Counted from the first letter of the stretch, positions 6,766-16,381 are shown. The stretch: 44,462 nt of DNA from an uncultured Flavobacteriaceae bacterium (GCA_905479095.1 CAJQLD010000052.1:1-44462); one strand, 5' to 3'. Numbers and translations are program-made. Notes: generated by a model from the sequence alone, not told the origin.

Positions 6766-7593
6766 CTATTCTATGAATAAAATGCTACCAAATACATCAG
6801 AATTAATATAACCTTCATCATTATTATTTCCATGTATCTTTTTTGAACCCATGAAATTTTCACGACTATTGGTTCCATCGTTATCACCATAAGCTATTGA
6901 AAAGCCTATTCTTTTTTGCTTTACAATTTCAACTGGTGTATTATCAATCGCATTTTCATCAAATGTATTATCAAAAAGTTTAATTGCCATTTCCCACAGA
7001 TGTTTATTTCCTATTTGTGAACGCTCAACTTCAATATGGTCATCAAAAAAAATCGTTTCTTTTGACAAACTTTTATCTATGGCATGACCTTCAGTAGAAA
7101 CGTGATAAGCAAATGCTTGATGATTAAATTGGTGATTCCCACCAGATTTATCTTCATCAATAAATACTTCCACATAATCACCTTTCCAATAATTTTCTAT
7201 TCCATTTCCAAGTGTGGGATTTATATGCTCATCAATAATTTCAACTAAAACAAATAAATACTGGCTATTCCAAGCCAATTTGAATTTCCCACTATAGTCC
7301 GTTGAATCTACCGTTTCACCCATCCATTTATAATTCATGCTGTACCAATCTACACTTGCCCAAATCGAATCTTTACTATAACCATCGATTGTCAATTCTG
7401 ATCCAGTCATATATGCTTTAAACTCCCCATCAGCTTGAGATATGACTGAATTTGAATTTAATTGACTAGAATTAGAAGAATTATGCTTTGAATTTTTATC
7501 ATTAATACAACTTGCAAAAGATAAAAATAGAAGATTTATTAGAATCAACTCAATTTTTTTTGTTTCAAACACTCCAATACTTTTTCTTAACAT
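6766..7593 (-). CDS. CBM9-like (family 9 sugar-binding) lipoprotein
   Basis: A 275-residue lipoprotein: hydrophobic signal with lipobox LSFASC (C29), then an Asn/Ser-rich linker to about residue 50. Residues about 60-275 resemble the carbohydrate-binding module 9 / DOMON-like fold: ELTIDGYSKDSIWASVDW is the family's IDG..D..W opening, followed by FKLAWNSQYLFVLVEIIDEH and DYVEVFIDEDKSG, acidic segments typical of its calcium and sugar sites. It is transcribed away from the membrane regulator, with a 189-bp shared intergenic region, so it may capture glycan, signal to the regulator, or mark the edge of the locus. The product carries no hydrolase domain. Confidence 0.7.
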   Translation of the reverse strand: MLRKSIGVFETKKIELILINLLFLSFASCINDKNSKHNSSNSSQLNSNSVISQADGEFKAYMTGSELTIDGYSKDSIWASVDWYSMNYKWMGETVDSTDYSGKFKLAWNSQYLFVLVEIIDEHINPTLGNGIENYWKGDYVEVFIDEDKSGGNHQFNHQAFAYHVSTEGHAIDKSLSKETIFFDDHIEVERSQIGNKHLWEMAIKLFDNTFDENAIDNTPVEIVKQKRIGFSIAYGDNDGTNSRENFMGSKKIHGNNNDEGYINSDVFGSILFIE

Positions 7594-7782
7594 TTTTACT
7601 AAATTTGATTATACTATAAATTTAAACCATCCTAATTAAGGAAAGCTTACATTAATAAAGAAATTTCATTAATATTCTTTTTATTACCTTATCTTTATTG
7701 ACCCTCTTGATCTTAAAATAATTTAACCTTTATATTAATTATGTTGTAAAAACTGAGTATAAATCTTTTTTTTAATCAACCA
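7594..7782. promoter_or_regulatory. Divergent intergenic region between the CBM9-like gene and the PUL regulator
   Basis: It holds four ATTAAK hexamers (7635, 7651, 7668, 7734) like those of the four PUL promoters, but at spacings of 16, 17 and 66 bp rather than 11 bp. This may mean weak or degenerate autoregulation, or simply AT-rich background. No strong promoter element was assigned. Confidence 0.3.
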
Positions 7783-10344
7783 TTGAATTTATATAAATAT
7801 TCGATATTTAACATTTACACGTTATTATTAGTGTTTGTGATGTTACCTCTAACTGTTTTTAGTCAAGAATACGGTCTTTCTTTTAAAGGTCAAAATTTTC
7901 TTCTCGACGAAAGAACAAGCTTAGATATAACTTCAAATAAGCCATTTATTGTAAAGGATGAGTTTGCTCTAACTTTTGATTTAAAAGTAGAATTAATAAA
8001 TAAAAAAGGTAATTTCGGATACATTTTTAGAGCTATTAATGGCGATAATGAAAATATAGATTTACTGCTCTCTAATACAAAAACAAAAAACCTAATCATC
8101 GTTGTTGGTGATACTGAAACCATTATACCTGTAAGTGACGCTACATTTTCGGACACAAAATGGAGTACGGTTCAACTAAAATTTTTGCTATCAAAAAATG
8201 AATTAATTTTTTCGATAACCGGATCTAAACCCATCAAAAAAGCCGCAGCTTTTAAAAATAAAGAATCTTACAAAATCTTTTTTGGGGCAAATAATTATAA
8301 GGAATTTTCAACTTCAGATGTTCCGAGCGGAATAAAGATTAAAGATATTAAGATAACGCAAGGCAATAAACCAATCGCCCACTACCCTTTAAATCAATGT
8401 GGAGGAAACGAAGCGATCGATTTAATAAATAATAACATTGCTATCGTAAAAAATGGGGACTGGCTTTTATGCTATCATAAGTCTTGGGAAGAAAATTTAA
8501 TTTCTAAAGTTGATGGCGTTCAATTAATGACTTTTGACAAAGATTCAGGGGAATTTTATCTTTTGAACAAAACATCCCTTTTAAAATACAATCCCAAAGA
8601 AAAATCATTCAAGACCTATTCTTTTAATAAAGACACATTAGAAATTTCTTTAGATCACAGAATTATTTTTGATCACAAACAAAAAAAATTATACTGCTAT
8701 CTTACAGATAAGAATCAGATCTCTGAATTTGATTTTGAAAATAATCGTTGGGATGATTACTCTGTATTTAAAAAACAACCTCTTAGGCAAATATACCAGC
8801 ATCATAATGGTTTGTTTAGTCCAAAAGACAATGCTATATATATCCTAGGGGGGTATGGCCAATTCACCTATCAAAACCAAATAAAAAAGGTTGATTTGAG
8901 TTCTAAATCTTGGGAAAATATCCCACATGATAATGAGGTATATAAACCACGATATCTATCTGGGGCAACTATCTACAAAGACTCTATTTATATCCTAGGA
9001 GGTTATGGAAGTGAAAGTGGAAAACAATTAGTAAATCCTAAAAGTTATTTTGATTTTTTGAGGTATGATATTGAAGGTAATACATTTAAAAAACTATATG
9101 ACGTAACTAAAATTTCTGAAGAAATGATTTTTGGAAGCTCCATTGTTATCGATAGTTCTAATAAAAACTATTATGGTTTAATCTCCGATAAATCTAGATC
9201 TAATGGATATCTTAAACTTGCTCAAGGAAATCTATCGAGTCCAGAATTTAATATTGTAGCCGACTCTTTGCCTTATAAATTTACAGACACTAAATCTTTT
9301 GTAGATCTGTTTTTTGATGAAAATGAGAAAAAACTTTACGTCTATACCTCTTACTTAAATTCAAACAATCGAACCGATTATGGAATTTACAGTCTGAATT
9401 ACCCTCATGTTTACATAAATGAAAAAACTCAAATCGATTCTAGATTATCAGCGAATCTTTGGGCCCTTATTATAATTGGCCTATTTATAACAGGGATCAT
9501 TGGTCTTTTATTAATGAATTATTTCAAGAAAAAACAAATCAAACCTAGTAAAGAAACGATAATTCCTCAGGAACATAAAAAAGATGACCCTTTAATTACG
9601 CTAGATTATCCGATTGTATTTTTTGGCGGTTTTCAAATATTTGATAAAAAAGGAAACGATATTACAGGGAAATTTTCTCCTTTAATAAAAGAATTGTTCT
9701 TAATTCTTTGGCTCTACACACATAAAAATAACAAAGGAATTTCATCACAAAAACTAAAAGACCTGTTATGGTACGATAAATCTGATAAAAGCGCTCAAAA
9801 CAATAGAGCCGTTAATATCACCAAACTCAAAACCATTCTTAAGGAGTTAGGCGATTTTTCTGTTAGTAAAAAAACAGGCTATTGGATCATCGAAAATAAT
9901 TCTAAAAATTTAGTGAATGATTACTCTCAATTACATAAAAACCTACTTGAGAATAATCCAACCAAAGAGGCAATTATTCATACGATATCAATCACAAAAA
10001 AAGGCGCATTTCTAAATAATTTAGATTACACTTGGCTAGATTCTTTTAAACAAAACATTACCGATTTAATCGTTAATAACTTTATGAATTATGCCTTAAA
10101 GCTAGACATCGATGAAGATCTTGATTTTGCCATTGATTTAGCAGATTGTATTTTTAATTTTGACACTACCAATGAAATCGCTGTGTTCTTAAAATGTAAA
10201 GTATATTACATTAAAGGCAATCACAGTCTAGCAAATGACACCTTTAATAAGTTTTTAAAAGAATACAACATCCTATACGGCCAAGAATTCGAACACAGTT
10301 TCAATGAATTCATCTCTTTAGATATCAATAACTTACATCTGTAA
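7783..10344 (+). CDS. Membrane-spanning PUL regulator: LamG/Kelch-like sensor, TM helix, OmpR/SARP-type winged helix with BTAD-like tail
   Basis: An 853-residue one-component regulator. Start is TTG at 7783, which gives a complete signal sequence ending VFSQ; the next ATG lies inside it. Residues about 30-200 resemble a LamG/concanavalin-like fold and 230-550 carry Kelch-type beta-propeller repeats (YILGGYGQF, then YILGGYGSE with W and P landmarks). A single helix at about 559-581 (LWALIIIGLFITGIIGLLL) is followed by KKKQIK, fixing the C-terminus in the cytoplasm. Residues about 600-695 match an OmpR/PhoB/SARP winged helix (FFGGFQIFDKKG, then LKDLLWYDK and NRAVNITKLKTILKEL), and 700-853 a helical BTAD-like region. 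It lies at the head of the PUL and is the natural candidate to bind the 11-bp-spaced repeats found there. Confidence 0.8.
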   Translation: MNLYKYSIFNIYTLLLVFVMLPLTVFSQEYGLSFKGQNFLLDERTSLDITSNKPFIVKDEFALTFDLKVELINKKGNFGYIFRAINGDNENIDLLLSNTKTKNLIIVVGDTETIIPVSDATFSDTKWSTVQLKFLLSKNELIFSITGSKPIKKAAAFKNKESYKIFFGANNYKEFSTSDVPSGIKIKDIKITQGNKPIAHYPLNQCGGNEAIDLINNNIAIVKNGDWLLCYHKSWEENLISKVDGVQLMTFDKDSGEFYLLNKTSLLKYNPKEKSFKTYSFNKDTLEISLDHRIIFDHKQKKLYCYLTDKNQISEFDFENNRWDDYSVFKKQPLRQIYQHHNGLFSPKDNAIYILGGYGQFTYQNQIKKVDLSSKSWENIPHDNEVYKPRYLSGATIYKDSIYILGGYGSESGKQLVNPKSYFDFLRYDIEGNTFKKLYDVTKISEEMIFGSSIVIDSSNKNYYGLISDKSRSNGYLKLAQGNLSSPEFNIVADSLPYKFTDTKSFVDLFFDENEKKLYVYTSYLNSNNRTDYGIYSLNYPHVYINEKTQIDSRLSANLWALIIIGLFITGIIGLLLMNYFKKKQIKPSKETIIPQEHKKDDPLITLDYPIVFFGGFQIFDKKGNDITGKFSPLIKELFLILWLYTHKNNKGISSQKLKDLLWYDKSDKSAQNNRAVNITKLKTILKELGDFSVSKKTGYWIIENNSKNLVNDYSQLHKNLLENNPTKEAIIHTISITKKGAFLNNLDYTWLDSFKQNITDLIVNNFMNYALKLDIDEDLDFAIDLADCIFNFDTTNEIAVFLKCKVYYIKGNHSLANDTFNKFLKEYNILYGQEFEHSFNEFISLDINNLHL

Positions 10345-10442
10345 TTGATAGATAATCACCTATACTAAAGACTATTCTAAGCAATATATTATAGTTTATA
10401 TTTCTTTCTATTAAAAAAGTTTTTTTTCACAAAAGCGAATTA

Positions 10443-10488
10443 ATTAATTAATTATTAAGGAAATATTAAGGGTCTTTCGTGTTATTTG
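10443..10488 (+). promoter_or_regulatory. Triple 11-bp-spaced operator and promoter, site 1
   Basis: Hexamers ATTAAT, ATTAAG and ATTAAG begin at 10443, 10454 and 10465, exactly 11 bp apart. After an 11-nt gap comes TTATTTG (10482-10488), a partial match to the Bacteroidota -7 element TAnnTTTG. The beta-helix gene starts 102 nt after the last G. The same arrangement precedes genes at 17761, 39656 and 40081. Confidence 0.75.
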
Positions 10489-10589
10489 ATTTAATAAATA
10501 GTACAGCTTACTCAAGTTAAGTTGAGTTCATTAATAATCAATACTTTTTAATAACCGATGACCTTAAGTCATCACAAAACACAATCAAA

Positions 10590-12023
10590 ATGAAAAAAAT
10601 TACTTTACTAACGCTTTTATTAATTGCTTTTACTGGTTTTACAGCACTAGCACAAAATACCGTTTATGTTTCAGCAACAGGTGCTGGTAATATGGATGGC
10701 ACAAGTGAATCAACTGCATTTGGCAACTTTGGAGTTGCCATGTCAAATATAACCTCTGGAGGAGATAAACTCATAATTGTAGGAACCATTACACCCGATG
10801 GCGCGAATCTAGCATCTAAGAATTTTGCATTTACTATAGAAGGTTTGAATACTAGCTCAACTTTAGCCGGAAATGGTGGTTCAGGTAGACTCTTTACAAT
10901 AAATGGATCTACTTCAGCAAATGTGACTTTTAAAAATCTTACATTTTTAAACAACACTACCACACTTGCTGGAGGTGGTGTCTTTTTTAATAACAACGCA
11001 GGAGCTACAGCAACCTTTGAGAACTGTACCTTTACTGGAAATTCTGTAACTAACAGCGCAGGTGGTGGAGTTATATTAGTCTCCAACGGAAATTTAACCA
11101 TAACAAATTGTGTTTTTGAAAACAATACATCATCAGATAAAGGAGGGGCTATTGTCGCTGGAAATTCTGCAAATGTAAACATCTCAGGATCTCTTTTTAA
11201 CGGAAACTCTGCAACTAAAGGTGGTGCAATTGCTGTAACAGGCAATGGTGTAGATTTCGTTTTGAACACTAGTACTTTTGTGAATAATTCCGTATCAAGT
11301 AATGGTGGAGGAGCGATGTACTTAGGAGGTTCAAATGCCAACAGTAGTATTACCAATACGACTGTTTTTAATAATACTGTAAATTACACCACGTTAAATC
11401 AATCTACAGGCGGTGGAATACGAATTGAAGGCGCTAGACCTTTTACAATACAAAACTCATTAATTTATGGGAATTTGGTAACAAATGGTACAGAGACTGC
11501 AGGTTCAGATATTGGAATTGTTCCTAACGTTGTACTTAATCTATCACATTCAATTACCAAAAAAATTGAGCCTGCCTTAGACGATACTGCTGGGGATGAT
11601 TTTTCTACATCTATAATTGAAGCAGATTTAACGTCTTCTAACTTAACCTTTAATTCAACTACTGGTACTGTTGAATATGGTTCTGTATCTAGTTCGGAAG
11701 ATAGCCCAATAGATTTTGGATCTGATGGGAATGATGTTGGTGCTTGGAATTCAGGGTTAGCTTTATCTTTAAATAAACAAGATGTTTTAGCTGCTAATTT
11801 ATTAGTGTTTCATAATAAAGCTTCTAACAGCATAAAAATTATCCATACTATTTCTACCCCATTAACAGTAGAGGTCTACAGTGTTATAGGCTCGAAACTA
11901 TTAGGTCTTAAAAATGTCGCGCAAAGACAAAGCATTCAAGCCAATTCTTTAGCTTCAGGAATCTATATTTTAAAAGGTGAATCATCTGGGAAATCGTTCT
12001 CGAAAAAATTTATTGTAAAATAA
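10590..12023 (+). CDS. Secreted Pmp-repeat-like parallel beta-helix protein with T9SS sorting domain
   Basis: A 477-residue protein with a signal peptide (cut after ALAQ) and right-handed beta-helix coils from about residue 30 to 350. The coils carry FxNN and GGAI-type motifs (FENCTFTGNS, SDKGGAIVAG, ATKGGAIAV) like those of chlamydial polymorphic outer-membrane-protein repeats. The last 75 residues form a type A T9SS C-terminal sorting domain ending GIYILKGESSGKSFSKKFIVK, so the protein should be exported and anchored at the cell surface. It has its own promoter with the triple operator and is followed by a hairpin, so it can be made alone. The same beta-helix plus tail appears as the C-terminal third of the next gene product. 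It may bind glycan or be an inactive polysaccharide lyase-like fold; no catalytic residues can be named. Confidence 0.82.
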   Translation: MKKITLLTLLLIAFTGFTALAQNTVYVSATGAGNMDGTSESTAFGNFGVAMSNITSGGDKLIIVGTITPDGANLASKNFAFTIEGLNTSSTLAGNGGSGRLFTINGSTSANVTFKNLTFLNNTTTLAGGGVFFNNNAGATATFENCTFTGNSVTNSAGGGVILVSNGNLTITNCVFENNTSSDKGGAIVAGNSANVNISGSLFNGNSATKGGAIAVTGNGVDFVLNTSTFVNNSVSSNGGGAMYLGGSNANSSITNTTVFNNTVNYTTLNQSTGGGIRIEGARPFTIQNSLIYGNLVTNGTETAGSDIGIVPNVVLNLSHSITKKIEPALDDTAGDDFSTSIIEADLTSSNLTFNSTTGTVEYGSVSSSEDSPIDFGSDGNDVGAWNSGLALSLNKQDVLAANLLVFHNKASNSIKIIHTISTPLTVEVYSVIGSKLLGLKNVAQRQSIQANSLASGIYILKGESSGKSFSKKFIVK

Positions 12024-12056
12024 AAAAAAAGAGTTCCGACACTTTTAATAGTATAA

Positions 12057-12083
12057 AAATAGGGGTTTTAAAAACCCCTATTT
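12057..12083. terminator. Strong hairpin between the beta-helix gene and the fused sulfatase
   Basis: AAATAGGGGTTTT pairs with AAAACCCCTATTT across a single-base centre. On the plus strand the tract after it is T-poor; on the minus strand it runs into TTTTTATAC. It likely ends or attenuates transcription of the beta-helix gene, making expression of the fused enzyme lower or separately controlled. Confidence 0.6.
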
Positions 12084-12093
12084 AAATTAAAAT

Positions 12094-12108
12094 CTGTTTT
12101 CAAAACAG
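12094..12108. promoter_or_regulatory. 15-bp palindrome upstream of the fused sulfatase
   Basis: CTGTTTTCAAAACAG is a perfect 7-1-7 palindrome, 25 nt before the TTG start. It could be an operator or a small leader hairpin; no related copy was seen at other genes. Confidence 0.3.
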
Positions 12109-12133
12109 TTCCCAAAATTTAAAAAAGAATACA

Positions 12134-15100
12134 TTGAAAAAGTATTTCGTTTATTTGTTTTTAGTATTCAATACGTCACTTTTATTTGGTCAACAACCAA
12201 ATATTGTGTTCATTATGACCGATGATCAAAGTTCAATTCCTTTGAGAACTAGTGATAATATAAATCAATCCAGACCTTTTGGTTTTAATGGAGATTCTAA
12301 GGTCCACACCCCTATTATTGACAATTTAGCAAGCAATGGAATTGTCTTTAACAATGCATTTGTGTCTTCCTCTATATGCAGCCCAAGTAGGTATAGTATT
12401 TTAACAGGGAGATACGCTGGAAGATCTGAAGGCACTAATTTTTTAAACGGGTATCCATTGGGACAACTAAGTCGCGTTGCAAACAATATAGAACTCGAAG
12501 AAAATACAGATAATTTACCAAAATTATTACAAGCTGCAGGGTACAATACTGCTTTTATAGGAAAATCTCATATTGTGGATCATGAAGCCCTAAATACCTA
12601 TACTCAAGGTGAGTTTGGTTTCATGGCATACAATAAAACCGATGACCCCTATGTAGAAGCTATTTCAGAGGCCATGAAATTTAATCATTATAAATGGGCA
12701 GATAGAATTAAAGATTTTGGATTTGATGTCGTAGATGCCTTTTATCCCGCAAACTTAAGAGAATTAAAAAATGATGACTTAAACGTTCACAACGTTGAGT
12801 ATAAGAATAAAGCAGTTCTCGATTATATTGAGAATGCTAGTGACGACCCATTCTTTATTTATTACAGTGAAACGGTACCGCATGGCCCAGCACCCTTTTG
12901 GTCAAGTAATAATGATTTTTATGCCGGTTTAGATTCAGATGTAAACATCACAGCCGAAGGTATTTTAGTACAAGATTATTCGTACTTACCAACACGAGCG
13001 CAAATAAAAGATGAAATTTCTAATTTACCCGGAAAGGACCTAAAACAAGCTTGGTTGCGTTGGTTTGACCATGCTGTTGGTGCTGTTGTTAGTAAATTAG
13101 AGGAAACAGGAAAGTTAAACAATACCATCATCATTATTACTTCCGACCATGGCGATTTTAACAAAGGGAAATCCACAAATTATGATGCAGGTACAAAAGT
13201 GCCTTTAATGATGTATTGGCCCGATGGTATTACGACGCCATCTACCTACGATGAATTAGTACAAAACATAGATTTCGCTCCTACTTTTTTAGATCTTGCG
13301 GGTGGAGATCTTTCTAATACAGATATGGATGGTCTAAGTCTAAAAGACGTTATTACGAATAATGTTACAGAACCTGTTCACGATCATTTGTTTTTTGAAC
13401 TCGGATTTTCTAGAGCGATTAGAACCAAAGACTGGAAATATGTGACGGTGCGGTATGATGATGCTACAAATCAAAGAATAGCCAACGGAGACACTTTCAA
13501 CGGGCCAAACGGAACACAAGTGCCTCTACCCTTCTACATCCCAAATGTATCTTTGGGAAGTTTAAGTGCAGGTGCGTACCCACTGTATCATGTAAAAGAC
13601 CAATTATTTGATTTAAATAATGACCCTTATGAAGCCGTCAATCTTTATGATACACAACCTGAAAAAGCCACAGAACTAAGGAATATATTAAGAACAGAAT
13701 TACTAACATTTATTGACAGACCTTATCAAGAATTTACAGATACCAGCATAGACTTAACAGTTACTACAGAAGATACTTCAATTTTAGGGAAGGTTTTAGC
13801 GGGCTATCAAGGGTGGTTCAATACGCCAACAGATGGTGCAGATTTAAATTGGAAACATTATCAAACTAGCATAAGTGGCGTTAAAAAATTTGAACCTGGC
13901 TTTGCCACTTTAGATTTTTGGCCCGATATGAGTGAGGCAGATGCCGATGAAAAACACATCACCGCTTTTACACATAAAGATGAAACTGCAGCGCATGTTT
14001 TTTCATCCACAAACATAAAAACAGTCAATCGTCATTTTAAATGGATGAATGATTATGGAATCGATGGGGTTTTCTTTCAACAATTTGCTTCGAATTTAAA
14101 ATCAAATGCAGCAAAAATAAAAGCCAATGACAATCTTGTTTTTGACAATATCATAGCCGCTGCTCAAGCAAATAACAACAGACTCGTTAGTGTTATGTAT
14201 GATTTATCGGGAGCTAACGCCACTTCAACAATGGTTGAAGACGTGAAATTACATTGGGAATCTCTTGTTTCTAGACATGGCGTTAATGATCCTTCAAACA
14301 GTCATTTATTAACCTACAACCAAAAGCCTGTCGTTGCACTTTGGGGCGTAGGTTTTAGTCGTACAGACAAGTATGATTTAGATGATGTGCAAGAATTGAT
14401 TAATTATTTTAAAAACGATGCGACCTATGGTGGCTGTTCCGTTTTATTAGGAGTACCAAAAAGTTGGAGAACCTTAAACAGTGATGCCGTTAATGACACT
14501 CAATTACACACCGTTATCAGGTCTGCTGATATTGTACACCCTTGGACGCCTGGGAGGTATAGTAACATCAGTGGTGTCGATAGCCACAAGACTATTATAA
14601 TTGCGGATAAAGCGTGGTGTGATGCAGAAAACTTATTATATATGCCGGTCGTTTTTCCAGGTTTTAGCTGGCAGAATCTAAAGAAAAGCCAAGACACATT
14701 TTCTAGCCTTAACAGTATTCCAAGGTTAAAAGGAGAATTTTTATGGCGGCAATTATACAATGCCGTTGATGCTGGTGCCCAAACTATTTATGTGGCAATG
14801 TTTGATGAGATGGACGAAGGAACTTGTATTTTTAAAGTTGAAAATGACCCCCCATCAAATGCATTAAGTCAATTTACAAACTATGAAGGTTTACCTAGTG
14901 ATTATTATTTATGGCTCACAGGAAAAGGCGGTGAAGCTTTAAGAGGAGAAATAGCACTCACGGTCAATCAACCAACATATCAAGATTTACCAGAAATCAC
15001 TGATTATTACGCAGATGAATTTGGAGATGACACTAATACAGGAACAAGTCCAGGGACCGCGGTTTCAACAGTTCATAAAGCGTACACTTTTGCAAACGGA

Positions 15101-16381
15101 GGAAATACAATCAATATTTCTGGTACTGTCATACATAATTCTAAAATTTCGGTTCAAAAAAGCCTGAGTTTCTTGGGTACAAACAATGCCATCATTTCAC
15201 CAGATGTAAATAAAGTAGGCACAGATCGATTATTTCATATTAGTAAACCAGATTTGAATGTTTCTTTTTCAGACATTACGTTTAAAGGAAACAAAGAATC
15301 ATCCATTAATGGGGGCGCAATAAATATGAATGTAAATTCTAATTTAACGTTTACCAATAGTGTTTTTGATGATAATTCTACAGGCGGCGTTGACAAAGCT
15401 GGTGGAGGTTTGTTTTTTAGTGAAGGAAATGTCACTATTATAAACTCCATTTTTAAAAATAATTTATCGCGAGGAAATGGAGGGGCTATTAGCGGTTCTG
15501 GGGATGGAACCTTAACCATAACAGGGTCTTTGTTTGTCAATAATACCGCTGCAAATATTAATAAAACGGACGGAAATGGAGACAGAGCCAATGGTGGTGC
15601 CATTAATGTTTTTGGAGATGGTAGAGAGGTAATCATGTCTGAAAATACCTTTTATAATAACGAAGCAACGTTTCAAGGCGGCGGTTTATATTTTGGAGGT
15701 TTAAATGTGACTAGCAGTTTAGAAAACATCACTGTTTTTGGTAACAGAGTAAGCTTAACATCTTCAGAAACAGGAAGAGCTGGCGGAATTAGAATTGAAG
15801 GAGATAGAACTTTCGAGATTAAAAACGCCTTGTTTTATGACAATCGTTTAGGAGATACCGAAAACCCAGAATCTGATATAAGTAGTGCCTCAGCGGTTCA
15901 ATTAAACTTTATAAATTCATTGTCTGGTAATTCTGAAGGTTTCGGATCAGATGACACGTATGACTCTTCAAAATTAGATGTAGTTTTGACCGCTTCTAAT
16001 TTAAATTTTAATGAAACCTCTGGAAAAGTAGAATATGATGAAGCACCAAATGGAGATGATACTCCTATCGGTTTTGGAACTGATGGGAATGATGCTGGTG
16101 CTTGGAACTCAATGCTTGTATTATCTGTTGACGAGACTCAAGTTTCTAAAGATGATTTTAGAATTGATTTTTATAATTCGTCCAAAAGCATTAAGGTATT
16201 CTCTGCCAACAATTTACCATTAGATATAAAAATTTATACGATTCATGGGGCTATGGTACTAGAAAAAGACTCCAATAATCCTAAAGAACTTATAAATATC
16301 GCGCACTTAAAAACAGGCGTTTATATTCTAAATGCAATGGAAAACGGAATGCATTATTCAAAAAAGTTTATTCTTTATTAA
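12134..16381 (+). CDS. Trimodular secreted enzyme: S1 sulfatase, GH71/99-like domain, beta-helix, T9SS tail
   Basis: A 1415-residue protein starting at TTG 12134, which gives a complete signal peptide ending LLFGQ. Residues about 22-540 are a type I sulfatase: PNIVFIMTDDQS binds the metal, C82-S-P-S-R is the formylglycine motif, and IIIITSDHGDF supplies further metal ligands. Residues about 550-945 are GH71/99-like, opening with LGKVLAGYQGWFN and carrying FDEMDEGT (E892, E895) where GH99 enzymes have their paired glutamates. Residues about 965-1310 are Pmp-like beta-helix coils and the end is a T9SS sorting domain. Each module has a separate relative here: the sulfatase at 34168, the GH domain at 23841, the beta-helix at 10590. 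It is probably a surface enzyme that desulfates and cuts the same mannan chain. Confidence 0.85.
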   Translation: MKKYFVYLFLVFNTSLLFGQQPNIVFIMTDDQSSIPLRTSDNINQSRPFGFNGDSKVHTPIIDNLASNGIVFNNAFVSSSICSPSRYSILTGRYAGRSEGTNFLNGYPLGQLSRVANNIELEENTDNLPKLLQAAGYNTAFIGKSHIVDHEALNTYTQGEFGFMAYNKTDDPYVEAISEAMKFNHYKWADRIKDFGFDVVDAFYPANLRELKNDDLNVHNVEYKNKAVLDYIENASDDPFFIYYSETVPHGPAPFWSSNNDFYAGLDSDVNITAEGILVQDYSYLPTRAQIKDEISNLPGKDLKQAWLRWFDHAVGAVVSKLEETGKLNNTIIIITSDHGDFNKGKSTNYDAGTKVPLMMYWPDGITTPSTYDELVQNIDFAPTFLDLAGGDLSNTDMDGLSLKDVITNNVTEPVHDHLFFELGFSRAIRTKDWKYVTVRYDDATNQRIANGDTFNGPNGTQVPLPFYIPNVSLGSLSAGAYPLYHVKDQLFDLNNDPYEAVNLYDTQPEKATELRNILRTELLTFIDRPYQEFTDTSIDLTVTTEDTSILGKVLAGYQGWFNTPTDGADLNWKHYQTSISGVKKFEPGFATLDFWPDMSEADADEKHITAFTHKDETAAHVFSSTNIKTVNRHFKWMNDYGIDGVFFQQFASNLKSNAAKIKANDNLVFDNIIAAAQANNNRLVSVMYDLSGANATSTMVEDVKLHWESLVSRHGVNDPSNSHLLTYNQKPVVALWGVGFSRTDKYDLDDVQELINYFKNDATYGGCSVLLGVPKSWRTLNSDAVNDTQLHTVIRSADIVHPWTPGRYSNISGVDSHKTIIIADKAWCDAENLLYMPVVFPGFSWQNLKKSQDTFSSLNSIPRLKGEFLWRQLYNAVDAGAQTIYVAMFDEMDEGTCIFKVENDPPSNALSQFTNYEGLPSDYYLWLTGKGGEALRGEIALTVNQPTYQDLPEITDYYADEFGDDTNTGTSPGTAVSTVHKAYTFANGGNTINISGTVIHNSKISVQKSLSFLGTNNAIISPDVNKVGTDRLFHISKPDLNVSFSDITFKGNKESSINGGAINMNVNSNLTFTNSVFDDNSTGGVDKAGGGLFFSEGNVTIINSIFKNNLSRGNGGAISGSGDGTLTITGSLFVNNTAANINKTDGNGDRANGGAINVFGDGREVIMSENTFYNNEATFQGGGLYFGGLNVTSSLENITVFGNRVSLTSSETGRAGGIRIEGDRTFEIKNALFYDNRLGDTENPESDISSASAVQLNFINSLSGNSEGFGSDDTYDSSKLDVVLTASNLNFNETSGKVEYDEAPNGDDTPIGFGTDGNDAGAWNSMLVLSVDETQVSKDDFRIDFYNSSKSIKVFSANNLPLDIKIYTIHGAMVLEKDSNNPKELINIAHLKTGVYILNAMENGMHYSKKFILY

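Noticed and set aside
7635-7739. ATTAAK hexamers before the regulator as a fifth operator
   Set aside because: The spacings are 16, 17 and 66 bp instead of 11, and no TTTG element follows at the right distance on either strand, so it is not counted with the four operator sites.
10664-11356. 230-codon open frame on the minus strand opposite the beta-helix gene
   Set aside because: It is a mirror of the repetitive glycine/asparagine-rich coding sequence, with low-complexity proline-rich translation and no start context or family; the plus-strand gene explains the region.
15235-15636. 133-codon minus-strand open frame inside the fused enzyme gene
   Set aside because: Same effect as at 10664: it lies opposite beta-helix repeats and has a proline-rich, repetitive translation.
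10590-16381. Tandem repeats in the beta-helix regions as a CRISPR or DNA repeat array
   Set aside because: The periodicity is at protein level (FxNN/GGA coils) with diverged codons, without constant-length identical units.
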